NCBI GenBank assembly: GCA_025450815.1 | Contig: JANWLO010000060.1 | Coordinates: 1-51,333, forward strand | Direction of reading: 5' to 3' | DNA from: Gemmatimonadaceae bacterium | GTDB taxonomy: Bacteria > Gemmatimonadota > Gemmatimonadetes > Gemmatimonadales > Gemmatimonadaceae | Length of the DNA: 51,333 bases | Part shown: piece by piece, positions 17,904 through 27,130 of the stretch | Numbering within the stretch: the first letter of the stretch is position 1 | How the letters are laid out: the number at the start of each line of letters is the position of its first letter | Notes under the pieces: model-generated | What the model was told of the DNA's origin: nothing | The model's input: the letters and a program-made list of their open reading frames with translations, nothing else | Database searches by the model: none | Program-made: the position numbers and the translations under genes

Positions 17904-17927
17904 GTGGTATACCACTTCAGCATACCA
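17904..17927. promoter_or_regulatory. Operator-like palindrome GTGGTATACCAC plus half-site CATACCA
   Basis: A perfect 12-bp palindrome lies at 17904-17915, followed after 5 bp by a half-site-like CATACCA. It sits between the GNAT-NSAR operon (start 17819, minus) and the CPBP protease gene (start 18004, plus). It shares the exact 10-mer GGTATACCAC with 9102-9111. Binding by the GntR/FCD protein at 9215-10036 is inferred. Confidence 0.55.
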
Positions 17928-18003
17928 AAAACGAATATTGCCCGCCGGCGCCACACGCGCAAGACTCCCCTCGCCACAGCCTCCCCCCGAACCCCATCCA
18001 CGA

Positions 18004-18819
18004 ATGCAAGAGACTCGATTCACGCCACGACTGAAACGGGAGCTCGCCACCTTCCTCATCCTTACCTTCGCATTCAGCACCGTCTTCTACGTCATACTCG
18101 GATCCGCCAAAACACTGAACCTCGGCGGCGGCCGCTACGTGTTGATGCTCATGTGGTGCCCCGGTGTCGCCGCCATGATCACGCGACTGATCTTTCAGCA
18201 CAACCTCCGCGGCGAAGGATGGCGCCCGGGTAAGATCCGATTCCTGCTCCTCGGCTACGCACTCCCGATCGCTTACGCCTCGGTTGCCTACGTCGTGGTA
18301 TGGCTCACCGGATTCGGCGCGTTCGACTCGAGCCGATTTCACACCAGCCCGCTCCGGTTCATCGCCCTCGGCACCGTACTCAGCATCACATCCGCGCTCG
18401 GTGAGGAACTCGGATGGCGCGGCTTTCTCGTCCCGAAATTGGCCGAGGGAACGACGTTCACTCGCACCGCGATCGTGAGCGGCTGCATCTGGGCAGCCTG
18501 GCACATGCCGCTCATCATCCTCGCCGACTACAACGGCGGGACGTCGGTTCCGTACTCCATCGCGTGCTTTGCGGTAATGGTGCTCGGGATCAGCGTCCCC
18601 ATGGCGTGGCTCCGTCTGCGATCGGGAAGCGTGTGGCCCGCTGTGCTTCTGCACGCGAGCCACAATCTGTACATCCAGGGTTATTTCGACAACGTCACGA
18701 TGGACACGGGCATCACTAAGTATTTGACGGGCGAGTTCGGAGCTGCTCTCGCGGTCACGGCGGTGATCACGGGATTCATTTTCTGGCGACTCCGGAGCCG
18801 ACTCGCCTTGGCATCGTGA
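18004..18819 (+). CDS. CPBP-family intramembrane metalloprotease/glutamic endopeptidase
   Basis: A 271-residue integral membrane protein with about eight hydrophobic segments. The three CPBP/Abi motifs are present: EELGWRGFL (the E-E-x-x-x-R motif), WAAWHMPL and HASHNLYIQG. Members cleave within membranes (CaaX-type processing) or act in bacteriocin self-immunity; the substrate here is unknown. The track ORF starts at 17887, but that N-terminus (WWYTTSAYQKRIL) runs through the operator-like palindrome and resembles no leader; MQETRFTPRL at 18004 fits the family. It is divergent from the GNAT-NSAR operon and could share its control site. A repeat element follows 17 bp after the stop. Confidence 0.88.
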   Translation: MQETRFTPRLKRELATFLILTFAFSTVFYVILGSAKTLNLGGGRYVLMLMWCPGVAAMITRLIFQHNLRGEGWRPGKIRFLLLGYALPIAYASVAYVVVWLTGFGAFDSSRFHTSPLRFIALGTVLSITSALGEELGWRGFLVPKLAEGTTFTRTAIVSGCIWAAWHMPLIILADYNGGTSVPYSIACFAVMVLGISVPMAWLRLRSGSVWPAVLLHASHNLYIQGYFDNVTMDTGITKYLTGEFGAALAVTAVITGFIFWRLRSRLALAS

Positions 18820-18836
18820 GTCAGATCGTCTGAAGA

Positions 18837-19006
18837 ACCAGGAACTGCTCGACGCAGAGTCGCAGAGGTGAACTGAGAGACACAGAGGAGTAGGGGGACT
18901 TAAGTCTTCCATGGCGGACTTCCCAGCCGATTTTCCTCTGCGGCTCTCCGTATCCTCTGCGCCTCTCTGTCTCTCTTTTGTCTTTTTCTTCCTTTTTCAG
19001 CAACCT
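18837..19006 (+). repeat. Dispersed intergenic repeat, copy A (inverted relative to copy B)
   Basis: The stretch from ACCAGGAACTGCTCGACG to CTTTTTCAGCAACCT matches, in reverse complement, 48634-48790, including CTCGACGCAGAGTCGC and GAGGTGAACTGAGAGAC. The purine-rich left arm and pyrimidine-rich right arm (CCTCTGCG...CTCTGTCTCTC) are imperfectly complementary, so the RNA could form a long hairpin. The element fills the gap between the convergent CPBP and ClC genes and ends just before the ClC stop codon. Confidence 0.75.
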
Positions 19007-19007
19007 G

Positions 19008-20786
19008 CTACACCTCGTGCATCAGCTCGCGCTCGTAGCTCGCGAGCACGTCCTCTCGCGTCAGAACGCCGAGGAGTCGCGGGTGCGACTCGCTCTCGAC
19101 TATCGGAAGGAGATCGGCGGCACGAGCGTTCAGCTTCGCCAACGCGGTCTGTAGCGTGTCGCTCGCCCGCGCGACCTCCGTCGGCTCTGCGAGATCCTCA
19201 GCGAGTAGCAGGGGCGCGAGCTCGCCGCGATCGAGCAACGCGAGTCGCAGCTCCGCGAAGGTGATTACGCCCTGCAGCATCCCGTCGGCGTCGACCACCG
19301 GAATGGTGGTGAATCGCGATTCGGAGGTCGCCGCGATCACCTCCGAAAGCCTGGCGCCCGCTTGCACGCTCACCGGCGCGGTGTTCATCACGTCGCGCAC
19401 GAGCAGGCGGTGCATGATCGCCCGGTCCGCGCCGTGCGCCAGATGCTCGCCCCGCCTTGCCAGCCAGCCGTCATAGAGCCCGTGCTTGGCGAAACGGCGC
19501 GCCGTCGCGTACGCGATCACCGACACGATCATGAGCGGCGGCACGAGGTTGTAGTCGTCCGTCATCTCGAACACCATGAAGATCGCCGTGATCGGAGCGT
19601 GCACCGTGCCGGCGATCAACCCCGCCATCCCCACGAGCCCCCACGCCTCGGGATGCAGTCCGAAGTGCGGCAACAACTCCTGCGCGAGCACGCCGATCCC
19701 GCTCCCGAACGCCGCGCCCACGAAGAGCGTGGGGGTGAAGAGCCCGCCCGATCCGCCTGAGCCTATCGTGAGCGAAGTCGCAAGCGCCTTGGCGAAGGCG
19801 AAGCCGAGGAGCAGGTACCACGCGATGCCGCCGAACATCTCGATCGGAATCGCGAGATGGCCCGTGCCGGCAAGCGCACCACCGCCAGCGTAGACGAGCA
19901 GGCCCACCGCGAGCCCGCCCAGCAGCGGCCGAATCCAGAGCGGCCGCACGCGCTGGAAAAGATCCGCCGTTGCGAAAAACATTCGCGAGTAAAGAGCGGA
20001 CGCGAGCCCGCACGCGACCCCGAGCAGAGGATAGAGCAAAAAGATCGCCGCCGGACGAATGCTGCCGTACGGCGGGATGTGAAACGCGGGATGCGAACCC
20101 AGAAACGGACGCACGGTGATCGCCGCAACCACGCTCGCGATCACCACCGGGCTGAATGCGCCGATGGAGAACGATCCGATCACCTCTTCGAGCGCAAAGA
20201 ACGCTCCGGCGAACGGCGCGTTGAAGGCGGCGGAGATCCCCGCTGCGGCGCCACATCCAACGAGAATCTTGAGACGCCGCGGCTGGAAGCGGAGCGCGCG
20301 TCCCGTCGCCGATCCGATCGCGGATCCGAGCACCGCCGTGGGTCCTTCGCTGCCGGCGGACCCGCCGCCCGCGAGCGTGACCACGGCGGCGAGCGTGCGG
20401 AACACGACGGGGCGAAAGGGGACGATGCCGCCGCGCTTTGCTACCGCGAGCTGCACATCTGGCACCGTCTGCCCCTCTGGGAGCCGCGCCCACTTCACGA
20501 TCGCCCACGCGAGCCAGAGCGCGATCGCGGTAACGAGCGGGCGGTAGAACGCCAACGCGACGGGGTTGAGCCGAGCGCCGATCGTCGTCACGAGCAGCCC
20601 GTACGCAAGATCTATCAACCGGTAGAACGCGACTACGCCCAGCGCGGAGGCAGCGCCGATGCCCAGCGCGAGGATCATTAGCTGCGTGCCCTCGTCCCAA
20701 TCCCGACGCTCGAGCCAAGCGACGATCCTGGTCCACGGCGCGCCGAGCTTGCCGACTGTGTTGGCCGATGAAAGAGTCTTCACCAT
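19008..20786 (-). CDS. ClC-family chloride channel/transporter with C-terminal CBS pair
   Basis: A 592-residue membrane protein that moves chloride (often in exchange for protons). The ClC core has about ten or more hydrophobic helices, the gating-glutamate motif SAGSEGPTAVLGS and the G-x-F-x-P motif SGGLFTPTLF. The first selectivity motif (GSGIP in classical members) is degenerate (GQTVPDVQ). A cytoplasmic tail carries two CBS domains, starting near VRDVMNTAPVSV and ending with LLGVLTREDVLASY. The track ORF to 21653 is an extension over rsgA; MVKTLSSANTVG at 20786 is taken as the start, overlapping the rsgA stop by 7 bp and implying translational coupling. Confidence 0.9.
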   Translation of the reverse strand: MVKTLSSANTVGKLGAPWTRIVAWLERRDWDEGTQLMILALGIGAASALGVVAFYRLIDLAYGLLVTTIGARLNPVALAFYRPLVTAIALWLAWAIVKWARLPEGQTVPDVQLAVAKRGGIVPFRPVVFRTLAAVVTLAGGGSAGSEGPTAVLGSAIGSATGRALRFQPRRLKILVGCGAAAGISAAFNAPFAGAFFALEEVIGSFSIGAFSPVVIASVVAAITVRPFLGSHPAFHIPPYGSIRPAAIFLLYPLLGVACGLASALYSRMFFATADLFQRVRPLWIRPLLGGLAVGLLVYAGGGALAGTGHLAIPIEMFGGIAWYLLLGFAFAKALATSLTIGSGGSGGLFTPTLFVGAAFGSGIGVLAQELLPHFGLHPEAWGLVGMAGLIAGTVHAPITAIFMVFEMTDDYNLVPPLMIVSVIAYATARRFAKHGLYDGWLARRGEHLAHGADRAIMHRLLVRDVMNTAPVSVQAGARLSEVIAATSESRFTTIPVVDADGMLQGVITFAELRLALLDRGELAPLLLAEDLAEPTEVARASDTLQTALAKLNARAADLLPIVESESHPRLLGVLTREDVLASYERELMHEV

Positions 20787-21706
20787 GGCTCCTTCTCTCC
20801 CGCCTCCAGCTCGCCGAGCAACTTGCAGTAGCTGTCGTAGCGCGATGCGCCGATCAACTTCTCCGCGACGGCGCCACGCACCGCGCATCCGGGCTCCTGC
20901 ACGTGCCGGCAGTCGCCGAAGCGGCACTCGCCGATGAACGGGCGGAACTCGAGGAAGCACGCGTCGAGATCGTTCGCGTCGAGGTTCCACACGCCGATCT
21001 CGCGGAGCCCCGGCGTGTCCACGACGAAGCCACCGTCGGGGAGCGGATGCATCGCCGCGCCAACCGTCGTGTGGCGACCCTTGTTCACCGACTCGCTGAT
21101 CGCTCCTACGCGCAGGTTGAGCCCCGGGTAAATCGCATTGATGAGCGAGGACTTTCCCACACCAGATGGTCCGCTGAGCGCCGACACGGTTTCGTGGAGC
21201 GCCGCGGCCAGCTCCTCGAGGCCGATGCGCTCGCGCGCGCTCGTGATGTGAATCGGATATCCTGGAATCCGGTATTCGTCCAGCCACGGCGGCGGCGCAT
21301 CGGCGAGATCGTACTTGTTGAGCACGATGCGCGCGCTGATGTCGTTCGCCGCGGCGATCACGAGAAAGCGATCGAGCATGCGCGGATGCGGTTCGGGCTT
21401 CGCGAATGCGAACACGACGATCACCTGATCGATGTTCGCTACGACGACGCGCTCGCCGCGCGCGCCACCCGGCGCTCGGCGAGCCAGGCGCGAGCGCCGC
21501 GGATAGATCTCGGCGATCGCCCAGCTGTCGCCGCGCTCCTCCGGCTCGATGCGGACGTCGTCGCCCACGGCGAGCTTCTCCGCGCCCTCCTGCTTGAGTC
21601 GGCCGCGAATCGAGACCTCGCGCGTCGCCCCGTCCGACGTGCGAACGTTCCAAATGCCCCCGGTGCCGTTGAGCACCACGCCTCGCCCCTCGCCAGTCAC
21701 GTTCAT
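20780..21706 (-). CDS. rsgA: RsgA, small-subunit ribosome-dependent GTPase
   Basis: A late 30S-assembly GTPase of 308 residues. It has an N-terminal OB-fold (GRGVVLNGTGGIW, then VGDDVRIEP). The circularly permuted G-domain shows its hallmark order: NKYD (G4) before GPSGVGKSSL (G1), then HTT (G2) and DTPGLRE (G3). A C-terminal zinc knuckle reads ECRFGDCRHVQEPGCAV. I chose MNVTGEGRG at 21706 rather than the track start 21823, because the longer form would overlap the upstream small gene by about 100 bp and adds an unlike N-terminus. Downstream it overlaps the ClC gene by 7 bp. Confidence 0.93.
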   Translation of the reverse strand: MNVTGEGRGVVLNGTGGIWNVRTSDGATREVSIRGRLKQEGAEKLAVGDDVRIEPEERGDSWAIAEIYPRRSRLARRAPGGARGERVVVANIDQVIVVFAFAKPEPHPRMLDRFLVIAAANDISARIVLNKYDLADAPPPWLDEYRIPGYPIHITSARERIGLEELAAALHETVSALSGPSGVGKSSLINAIYPGLNLRVGAISESVNKGRHTTVGAAMHPLPDGGFVVDTPGLREIGVWNLDANDLDACFLEFRPFIGECRFGDCRHVQEPGCAVRGAVAEKLIGASRYDSYCKLLGELEAGEKEPW

Positions 21707-21719
21707 CGTCGAGGCCGCA

Positions 21720-22115
21720 TCAGGGCTCACGGTCCGTGCCCTCGTCGCGCATCGCATCCCACCACGGGCGCGATGACTGCGTGGGTGTACCGGTGAGTGC
21801 ATCGAGTTCGCGCTTGACGTCATGCAGAGAGAGCGCTCCGGCCGCTGTCACCGCTTCCTCGATGTTCGCGCCCCAGGCGAGAAATGGCGTCTCGAGATGC
21901 CCGGTAACGGCGGGCTGCTCGCCGCCCCAACGCACGAACAGAAGGTAAGCACCGATCGGGCGTTCGCGCTCCCCGGTTTCATCCGTCTCGATCGCCACGG
22001 TGTACGAGCGCCTGTCGGCACCCTCGAAGGCTGCCGGCCGCGCATGAACCGCCATGTATCCGCCGAGGGTGCGCTCATCACCAAGGCTGTGATCCGGCGG
22101 TTCGTGGCGTCCCAT
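21720..22115 (-). CDS. Conserved-looking hypothetical protein, 131 aa
   Basis: I do not recognise this family. The protein has no signal peptide or membrane segment. It is fairly polar, with a beta-rich middle (RRSYTVAIETDETG, GAYLLFVRWGGE) and a C-terminal helix-like SLHDVKRELDALTG. Its start codon directly abuts the proline dehydrogenase stop (no gap), and its stop is 13 bp before the rsgA start, so it is almost certainly translated as part of this operon. The codon pattern matches its neighbours. No function is proposed. Confidence 0.7.
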   Translation of the reverse strand: MGRHEPPDHSLGDERTLGGYMAVHARPAAFEGADRRSYTVAIETDETGERERPIGAYLLFVRWGGEQPAVTGHLETPFLAWGANIEEAVTAAGALSLHDVKRELDALTGTPTQSSRPWWDAMRDEGTDREP

Positions 22116-23054
22116 CTATTGTTTGTAGCCGCTCATCATCTCGCGCACGACGTTGCCGGTGATGAACGCAAGATTCGCCGGGCGTTCGGCGAGTCTCCGC
22201 ATGAGATACGGATACCACTGCGTGCCGAATGGCACGTAGACGCGCATCCCGTATCCCTCGCGCACCAGCTGGTCCTGCATGTCGCGTCGCACGCCGTAGA
22301 GCATCTGAAACTCGAATCGCTCCGGCGCGATGTTCTTCTCCTTCACGAATCGCTTCGTCTGCTCGATGATCGCGGGATCGTGCGTCGCTATGCCGGGATA
22401 GTTGCCGTCCTGGACGAGCTTCTCCATGCATCTCACGTAGTTCGCGTCGACATCCTTCTTGTCCGGATACGCGACGCTCGCAGGCTCCTTGTACGCGCCC
22501 TTGCACAGCCGCACCCGGCACTTGAGCAGGAGCGCCCGCTCCACGTCGGCGCTGGTGCGGTAGAGATAGCTCTGCAGCACAATGCCGACGTTGTCGCTGA
22601 AATGCGGATAGAGCCTGTCCTCGAACATGCGCAGCGTGCGATCCGTGTAGGCGCTCCCCTCCATGTCCAGCCGCACGAACGTCTGGTAGTCGCGCGCCCG
22701 CGAGAGAATCGACTGCATCGTCTCCACGCAGAGCTCCTCGTCGAGATCGAGCCCCATCTGCGTGAGTTTGACCGAGACGTTCGCGTCGAGCTTCTGCTCG
22801 TGGATGCGGTCGAGCATCACGAGATATTCCTGCGCCGCCGCGCGCGCCTCGGGCTCGCTCGTCACACTCTCACCCAGAAGGTCGAGCGACGCGGTGATCT
22901 TCCGCGCGTTGAGCGCGCGCACGGCGGCGAGCGCGGTGTCGAGCGTCTCGCCGGCGACGAAGCGCGATGCGAATCGCTTCGCGAAGCCGTTGCGCCTCAC
23001 CAGGCTGAAAACACGCGGCTGGTTGGAGAGATACAGCAGTGTTCTTCGAAGCAT
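22116..23054 (-). CDS. Proline dehydrogenase (monofunctional)
   Basis: A 312-residue FAD enzyme that oxidises L-proline to pyrroline-5-carboxylate and passes electrons to the quinone pool. It shows the PRODH barrel motifs: ITASLDLLGESVT, ANVSVKLTQMGLDLD, VRLDMEGSAYTD, RLCKGAYKEP, GIATHDPAII and FEFQMLYGVRRD. Its length matches the monofunctional Thermus/Deinococcus type rather than the large PutA fusion; no P5C dehydrogenase is encoded nearby. Upstream lie an X-Pro-type dipeptidyl peptidase and a carboxypeptidase (89-bp gap), suggesting proline freed from peptides is burned here. It directly abuts the small gene downstream. Confidence 0.93.
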   Translation of the reverse strand: MLRRTLLYLSNQPRVFSLVRRNGFAKRFASRFVAGETLDTALAAVRALNARKITASLDLLGESVTSEPEARAAAQEYLVMLDRIHEQKLDANVSVKLTQMGLDLDEELCVETMQSILSRARDYQTFVRLDMEGSAYTDRTLRMFEDRLYPHFSDNVGIVLQSYLYRTSADVERALLLKCRVRLCKGAYKEPASVAYPDKKDVDANYVRCMEKLVQDGNYPGIATHDPAIIEQTKRFVKEKNIAPERFEFQMLYGVRRDMQDQLVREGYGMRVYVPFGTQWYPYLMRRLAERPANLAFITGNVVREMMSGYKQ

Positions 23055-23143
23055 TGAGACAGGGTATGGGGACGGCGAACGCTACCGCGCGCGCATCGTG
23101 GTGTGCAAGCTAGCGGAGTGAATACGCCGTGCCGACTCGCGCA

Positions 23144-24796
23144 TCATGGCGTACCGTCGGGCCCAATCAGCAATCGCCGCACGGGATACGTGCCGCCCGC
23201 GGCTAGCTCTCGGTCGAATACGTTCCAGGTAGCGAGTCCATCGTCGCTCTCGGGATCGAGCAGGTACATCGCCACCACCGCGTGCCTCTGGTTGCCGCGC
23301 ACGACCCACATGTCGCTCGTTATCCGCGCGCTGCCCGTGCGCCAGCGGCCGAACACGCGAGTTTCGTGATGCTTCTGGAACTCCTTCGGGTTCGAATGGA
23401 GCGAGTCGATGATGAACTCGCTCATCGCCCCGCCAACTCCGGAGGGCAGGTGCTCGACCTCGATGCCGTGCAGTCGCAGGAGCGCCACGGCCGCACTGTC
23501 CGCGGCCGGGACGACCCACGCGTTCGGAATCCGCCGCGTCATCGTGGGATTGAAGCGGACGAACACCGGCATCGGCCGCGTCCTGAATTCCCCCGTGCGC
23601 CGAAAGCCCCGCGGCACTCCCGGCTGGGTAAGCGATGAGTCGCCCGTGTGCGCCATCACCTCGAAAATCACCGGAAGCGTGTCGGGCGACGTCGTAAGCG
23701 CGGACCGAATCGGAACGCGAAGGCCCGTGTCCCCACGCGCGAGCATCGAGTCAGCGTTCTGTTCGATCTCGTAGATGCGAGTCCCACGCTCCGCCACGAG
23801 CGACAGGATCTCGTGCACGAACGCGTACGTCGACTTCACTCGCCGCTCGAATGGATCGTGCGAATACGCCTCGCTCAATATCGATACCCGCTGGCGAAGC
23901 CCGAAATAGTTCGTGCCGAAGCGCGGACGATGGTCGTAGCTGTACCACCCTCCCTTCACCGTATCCGAGATGTCGCGCTCCTCGTACTGCGTATCGAAGT
24001 TGCCGTAGTCGAACACCGCGAAACCATCGCGCGTCTGCATGCGTCGTCGCAGTTCGGGGAGGAGCGAGTCCCGCGTGTACGCCCCCGCGCGCAGCGACGC
24101 CGGGTTCAGCGACGGCGCGTAGGTGAGCGCGTAACCGTGGAAGCTGCCGTCCGTCGTGTGCAGGTCCACGAACACATCCGGATCCCACCTCGCGAACGCC
24201 GCGAGCGACGCCCGCGTCTCCGGCGCCTCCGCCTTCACGTAGTCGCGATTGAGATCGAAGCCTTGCGCGTTCGGCCGCTGGCCCACGCGCTCCGGGCCGT
24301 TCTGCTCCGTGCGATTCACCGCCTGCGGCGCGAATCGCTCGTTGCCGTCCGCATTGTATATGGGGATGGCGATGAGTACGATCGAGTCGAGCATGTTGTT
24401 CTGGCTCGACGCGAGATCGCGCACCAGCGCGAGCAGCGCCTCCTTCCCTTCCACCTCCCCCGCGTGAATGTTTGCCTGCACGTACACGATCGGACGGTGC
24501 AGCGCCCTCGCCTCGGCCGGCGTCGACACGAGCGGTCGCGAGAGCACGAGCAGCGGAAGCGCGCGCCCCTCGGTCGTACGGCCTAGCAGCTGGCGGCTCA
24601 TCGGGACGCCGGCGTGCTGCAGCGAGTCGATGAACGCGATGACATCCGCGTACGTCGACGTCTCCGAATACGACGTGCGTTCGGCGCGCGTGCGCGGCAG
24701 CGTGCCGTGCGCCGGCGCCGGCGTGGTCGCGCCGTGTCCCGCGCAGCCGGCGAATGCGCCGAGCGCGGCGCTGGCGATCAGCTTGCGCAGTCTCAC
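23144..24796 (-). CDS. M14-family zinc carboxypeptidase-like lipoprotein
   Basis: A 550-residue exported metallopeptidase. Starting from GTG 24796 it has a lipoprotein signal (LIASAALGAFAGC). Zinc ligands are visible in NIHAGEVEGKEALL (His and Glu) and VDLHTTDGSFHGY (His); NADGNERF and the glutamate in SILSEAYSHDPFERRV complete the M14 pattern. M14 enzymes remove C-terminal residues from peptides or act on peptidoglycan stems. The track ORF up to 25288 is a frame extension over the DPP4 gene; the GTG start overlaps the DPP4 stop as GTGA, which decides the start. An extra region of about 170 residues follows the catalytic domain. Confidence 0.88.
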   Translation of the reverse strand: MRLRKLIASAALGAFAGCAGHGATTPAPAHGTLPRTRAERTSYSETSTYADVIAFIDSLQHAGVPMSRQLLGRTTEGRALPLLVLSRPLVSTPAEARALHRPIVYVQANIHAGEVEGKEALLALVRDLASSQNNMLDSIVLIAIPIYNADGNERFAPQAVNRTEQNGPERVGQRPNAQGFDLNRDYVKAEAPETRASLAAFARWDPDVFVDLHTTDGSFHGYALTYAPSLNPASLRAGAYTRDSLLPELRRRMQTRDGFAVFDYGNFDTQYEERDISDTVKGGWYSYDHRPRFGTNYFGLRQRVSILSEAYSHDPFERRVKSTYAFVHEILSLVAERGTRIYEIEQNADSMLARGDTGLRVPIRSALTTSPDTLPVIFEVMAHTGDSSLTQPGVPRGFRRTGEFRTRPMPVFVRFNPTMTRRIPNAWVVPAADSAAVALLRLHGIEVEHLPSGVGGAMSEFIIDSLHSNPKEFQKHHETRVFGRWRTGSARITSDMWVVRGNQRHAVVAMYLLDPESDDGLATWNVFDRELAAGGTYPVRRLLIGPDGTP

Positions 24797-27012
24797 CTGG
24801 TCACGTGACCGCTGTCGTGGCTTGCATGCCGGCCGTCGCCCAACGTCTCGTCGACGAATCGCGTGAGCAGGGTATACAGATGCGTGCGCGAATTGCCGCC
24901 CGAGAGCGAGTGCGTTCGACCGGGATAGAGCATCAGCTCGAACTGCTTGTTGGCTGCCTGCAGCTTGTCGATGAGTTGAATGGAGTTCTGCAGATGCACG
25001 TTGTCGTCGCCGGTTCCGTGCACGAGCAGGTAGCTCGCGGTGAGTCCCTTCACGTACTCCTGCGCCGAGCCGTCGTGGTAGCCACTGGCGTTGTCGGCGG
25101 GCGTGCGCATGTAGCGCTCGGTGTAGATGTCGTCGTACAGCCGCCAGTCCGTCACCGGCGCGACGGAGATCGCCGAGCGAAAGATCGAGCCGCCGCGGAA
25201 CGAGGTGATGGCGGCCATGTAACCGCCGTAGCTCCATCCCCAAATGCCGATGCGCGCCGGATCCACCCAGCGCTGCTTCGCGAGCCACCGCGCGGCGGCG
25301 ATCTGGTCGTCCGACTCGTGAATGCCGAGATGGAGATAGACGATGTTCCGGAACGCGGCGCCGCGCGCGCCGGTGCCGCGGTTGTCCACGCTCACGACGA
25401 CGTATCCCTTTCGCGCGAGCATCTGATGCCAGAGATAGCGATCGCCGCCATAGCCATCGGCGACGGTTTGCGATCCGGGGCCGCCGTAGACGTACATGAG
25501 CACGGGGTAGTTGCGTGTGCTGTCGAAGTCGGGCGGCACGATGCGCATGGCATTGAGCAGCGTGCCGTCAGGCATCGGCACGTGGAAGAACTCTGGTGCT
25601 CGGGTTGAGTGCGTGAGCTCCTCGCGCAGCTTCGCGTTCGATTCGAGTACCTTGCGCGGACCGTTAGTCGCGAGCTGCACGAGCGATGCTGCTGCTGGCA
25701 GCTGCGCGGTGGAATACGAGTCCACCATCGCCGAGCCGTCGGGCGCGACGCTCACGGTGTGCGTGCCGGCCTCGGTGGTAACGCGCATCTCGGCGCCGCC
25801 GCGCAACGCGTAGCGAAAGAGCTGGCGCTGCATGGGCGAGGGCGAAGCCGCCAGGGCGTAGAGATAGCCGCGCTTCTCGTCCACGCCCGAGAGCGACGAG
25901 ATGTCGACGCCATCGCGGGTCACGCGACTCACGAGTGTGCCGTCGCGACGATATAGATAGTACTGACGCCATCCGCTCCGCTCGCTCGCCCAGAGGAACA
26001 TCGTGCCATTTGCCACCCAGCGAGGCGTGTCGTCGTCAACGTCAACCCACGCGGAGTCGCGCTCGGTGAGCACAGTGCGGCCGTCACCAGTCGCGGCGCT
26101 GAGCATCAGGAGGTCGATCCGATTCTGTATGCGTGGCAAGCGCTGGACCGTCACGCTGTCCGCACCGGCCCACGCCATCGCGGCGATGTACTCGCCGTCG
26201 CCGGTGTGCAGCCACGTCGTCGCGCGCGACTCCACGTCGACGACTCCCACCGTGACCTTCGAGTTCGGGTCGCCGGGGCGCGGATAGCGGAGCGGGATCA
26301 TCCGCGCTGGCACGGAGAGCTCGTCGATCATCGGGAAGATCGGAATGGCCGACTGGTCGAATCGCCAGAACGCGATCTTCTTCGAGTCGGGACTCCACCG
26401 GAACGCGTCGCGAACCGAGAGCTCTTCCTCGTACACCCAGTCGCTCGTCCCGTTGATGATGACGTCGCTGCCATCGGTGGTGAGCGCCTGCTCTTCGTGC
26501 GAAGCGAGATCGGTGACGAAGAGATTGTTGTCGCGCACGAACGCCGCGCGGCGGCCGTCCGGCGAGAACTTGGCGAACATCTGGAGCCCGGGCTTCGTGG
26601 AGAGCGGCGTCACGCGGCCGCTCGCGACATCGAGCACGTCGTACACGCCCCGAGTGTTCTGGCGCCAGACTCGTACGGAGTTGTGGAAGAGAAGAATCTT
26701 CGCGCCGTCAGCCGATGGCACGATCCCCTCGACGACGAGCGGCGCGCCGTCCGCGCCTACCAGCATCTTTGCCGGCGCCACGACTGTGGTGGCGCCACTG
26801 GTAGCGTTCACGCGGATGATGTCGCCGCCGCCGCCGGGAGATGCGCGGAGATCGAGATACGCGCTCCCGTCGGCGAGCCAGTGCGGCTCCGGGAGCGTCG
26901 CGCCGGCGAACGCGCCGTGCGTGATCGCATCGACCGTGAAATCGACGCTCGGCTGTTGAGCGGCGGCGGGCGCCGCGAGGAGGATCGCGAATAGTCCGAA
27001 GGTTGATCGCAT
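24793..27012 (-). CDS. Dipeptidyl peptidase IV-type S9B peptidase, exported
   Basis: A 739-residue serine peptidase that removes dipeptides, typically X-Pro, from peptide N-termini. The signal peptide is [19 protein letters not shown]. The beta-propeller domain contains the paired-glutamate substrate clamp in [13 protein letters not shown], and the hydrolase domain has [14 protein letters not shown] (Ser), [13 protein letters not shown] (Asp) and GRTHSLSGG (His). I started it at 27012 rather than the track's 27087 because the signal peptide begins there. It is translationally coupled to the M14 lipoprotein by a GTGA overlap, and proline dehydrogenase follows, consistent with proline-rich peptide use in the periplasm. 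It is divergent from the YbjQ-like gene. Confidence 0.93.
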   Translation of the reverse strand: MRSTFGLFAILLAAPAAAQQPSVDFTVDAITHGAFAGATLPEPHWLADGSAYLDLRASPGGGGDIIRVNATSGATTVVAPAKMLVGADGAPLVVEGIVPSADGAKILLFHNSVRVWRQNTRGVYDVLDVASGRVTPLSTKPGLQMFAKFSPDGRRAAFVRDNNLFVTDLASHEEQALTTDGSDVIINGTSDWVYEEELSVRDAFRWSPDSKKIAFWRFDQSAIPIFPMIDELSVPARMIPLRYPRPGDPNSKVTVGVVDVESRATTWLHTGDGEYIAAMAWAGADSVTVQRLPRIQNRIDLLMLSAATGDGRTVLTERDSAWVDVDDDTPRWVANGTMFLWASERSGWRQYYLYRRDGTLVSRVTRDGVDISSLSGVDEKRGYLYALAASPSPMQRQLFRYALRGGAEMRVTTEAGTHTVSVAPDGSAMVDSYSTAQLPAAASLVQLATNGPRKVLESNAKLREELTHSTRAPEFFHVPMPDGTLLNAMRIVPPDFDSTRNYPVLMYVYGGPGSQTVADGYGGDRYLWHQMLARKGYVVVSVDNRGTGARGAAFRNIVYLHLGIHESDDQIAAARWLAKQRWVDPARIGIWGWSYGGYMAAITSFRGGSIFRSAISVAPVTDWRLYDDIYTERYMRTPADNASGYHDGSAQEYVKGLTASYLLVHGTGDDNVHLQNSIQLIDKLQAANKQFELMLYPGRTHSLSGGNSRTHLYTLLTRFVDETLGDGRHASHDSGHVTR

Positions 27013-27130
27013 CTCGTCTGGGTCGAGGACGAGGAATTTTATCGGCGCGAGCACGGGCCGGATAGGTCGCGGCGCCATTGCGCACACGCCGGTGGGGGGC
27101 GATCATCGCGCATCCCTTGCGGAGCGCGCG

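Noticed and set aside
17917-18912. Minus-strand ORF of 331 residues opposite the CPBP gene
   Set aside because: Charged, low-complexity shadow of the CPBP protease gene; the CPBP frame has all three family motifs.
18821-19003. Minus-strand 60-residue ORF (MLKKEEKDKRETERRRGYG...)
   Set aside because: It lies wholly inside the dispersed repeat; its apparent coding comes from the purine-rich repeat arm.
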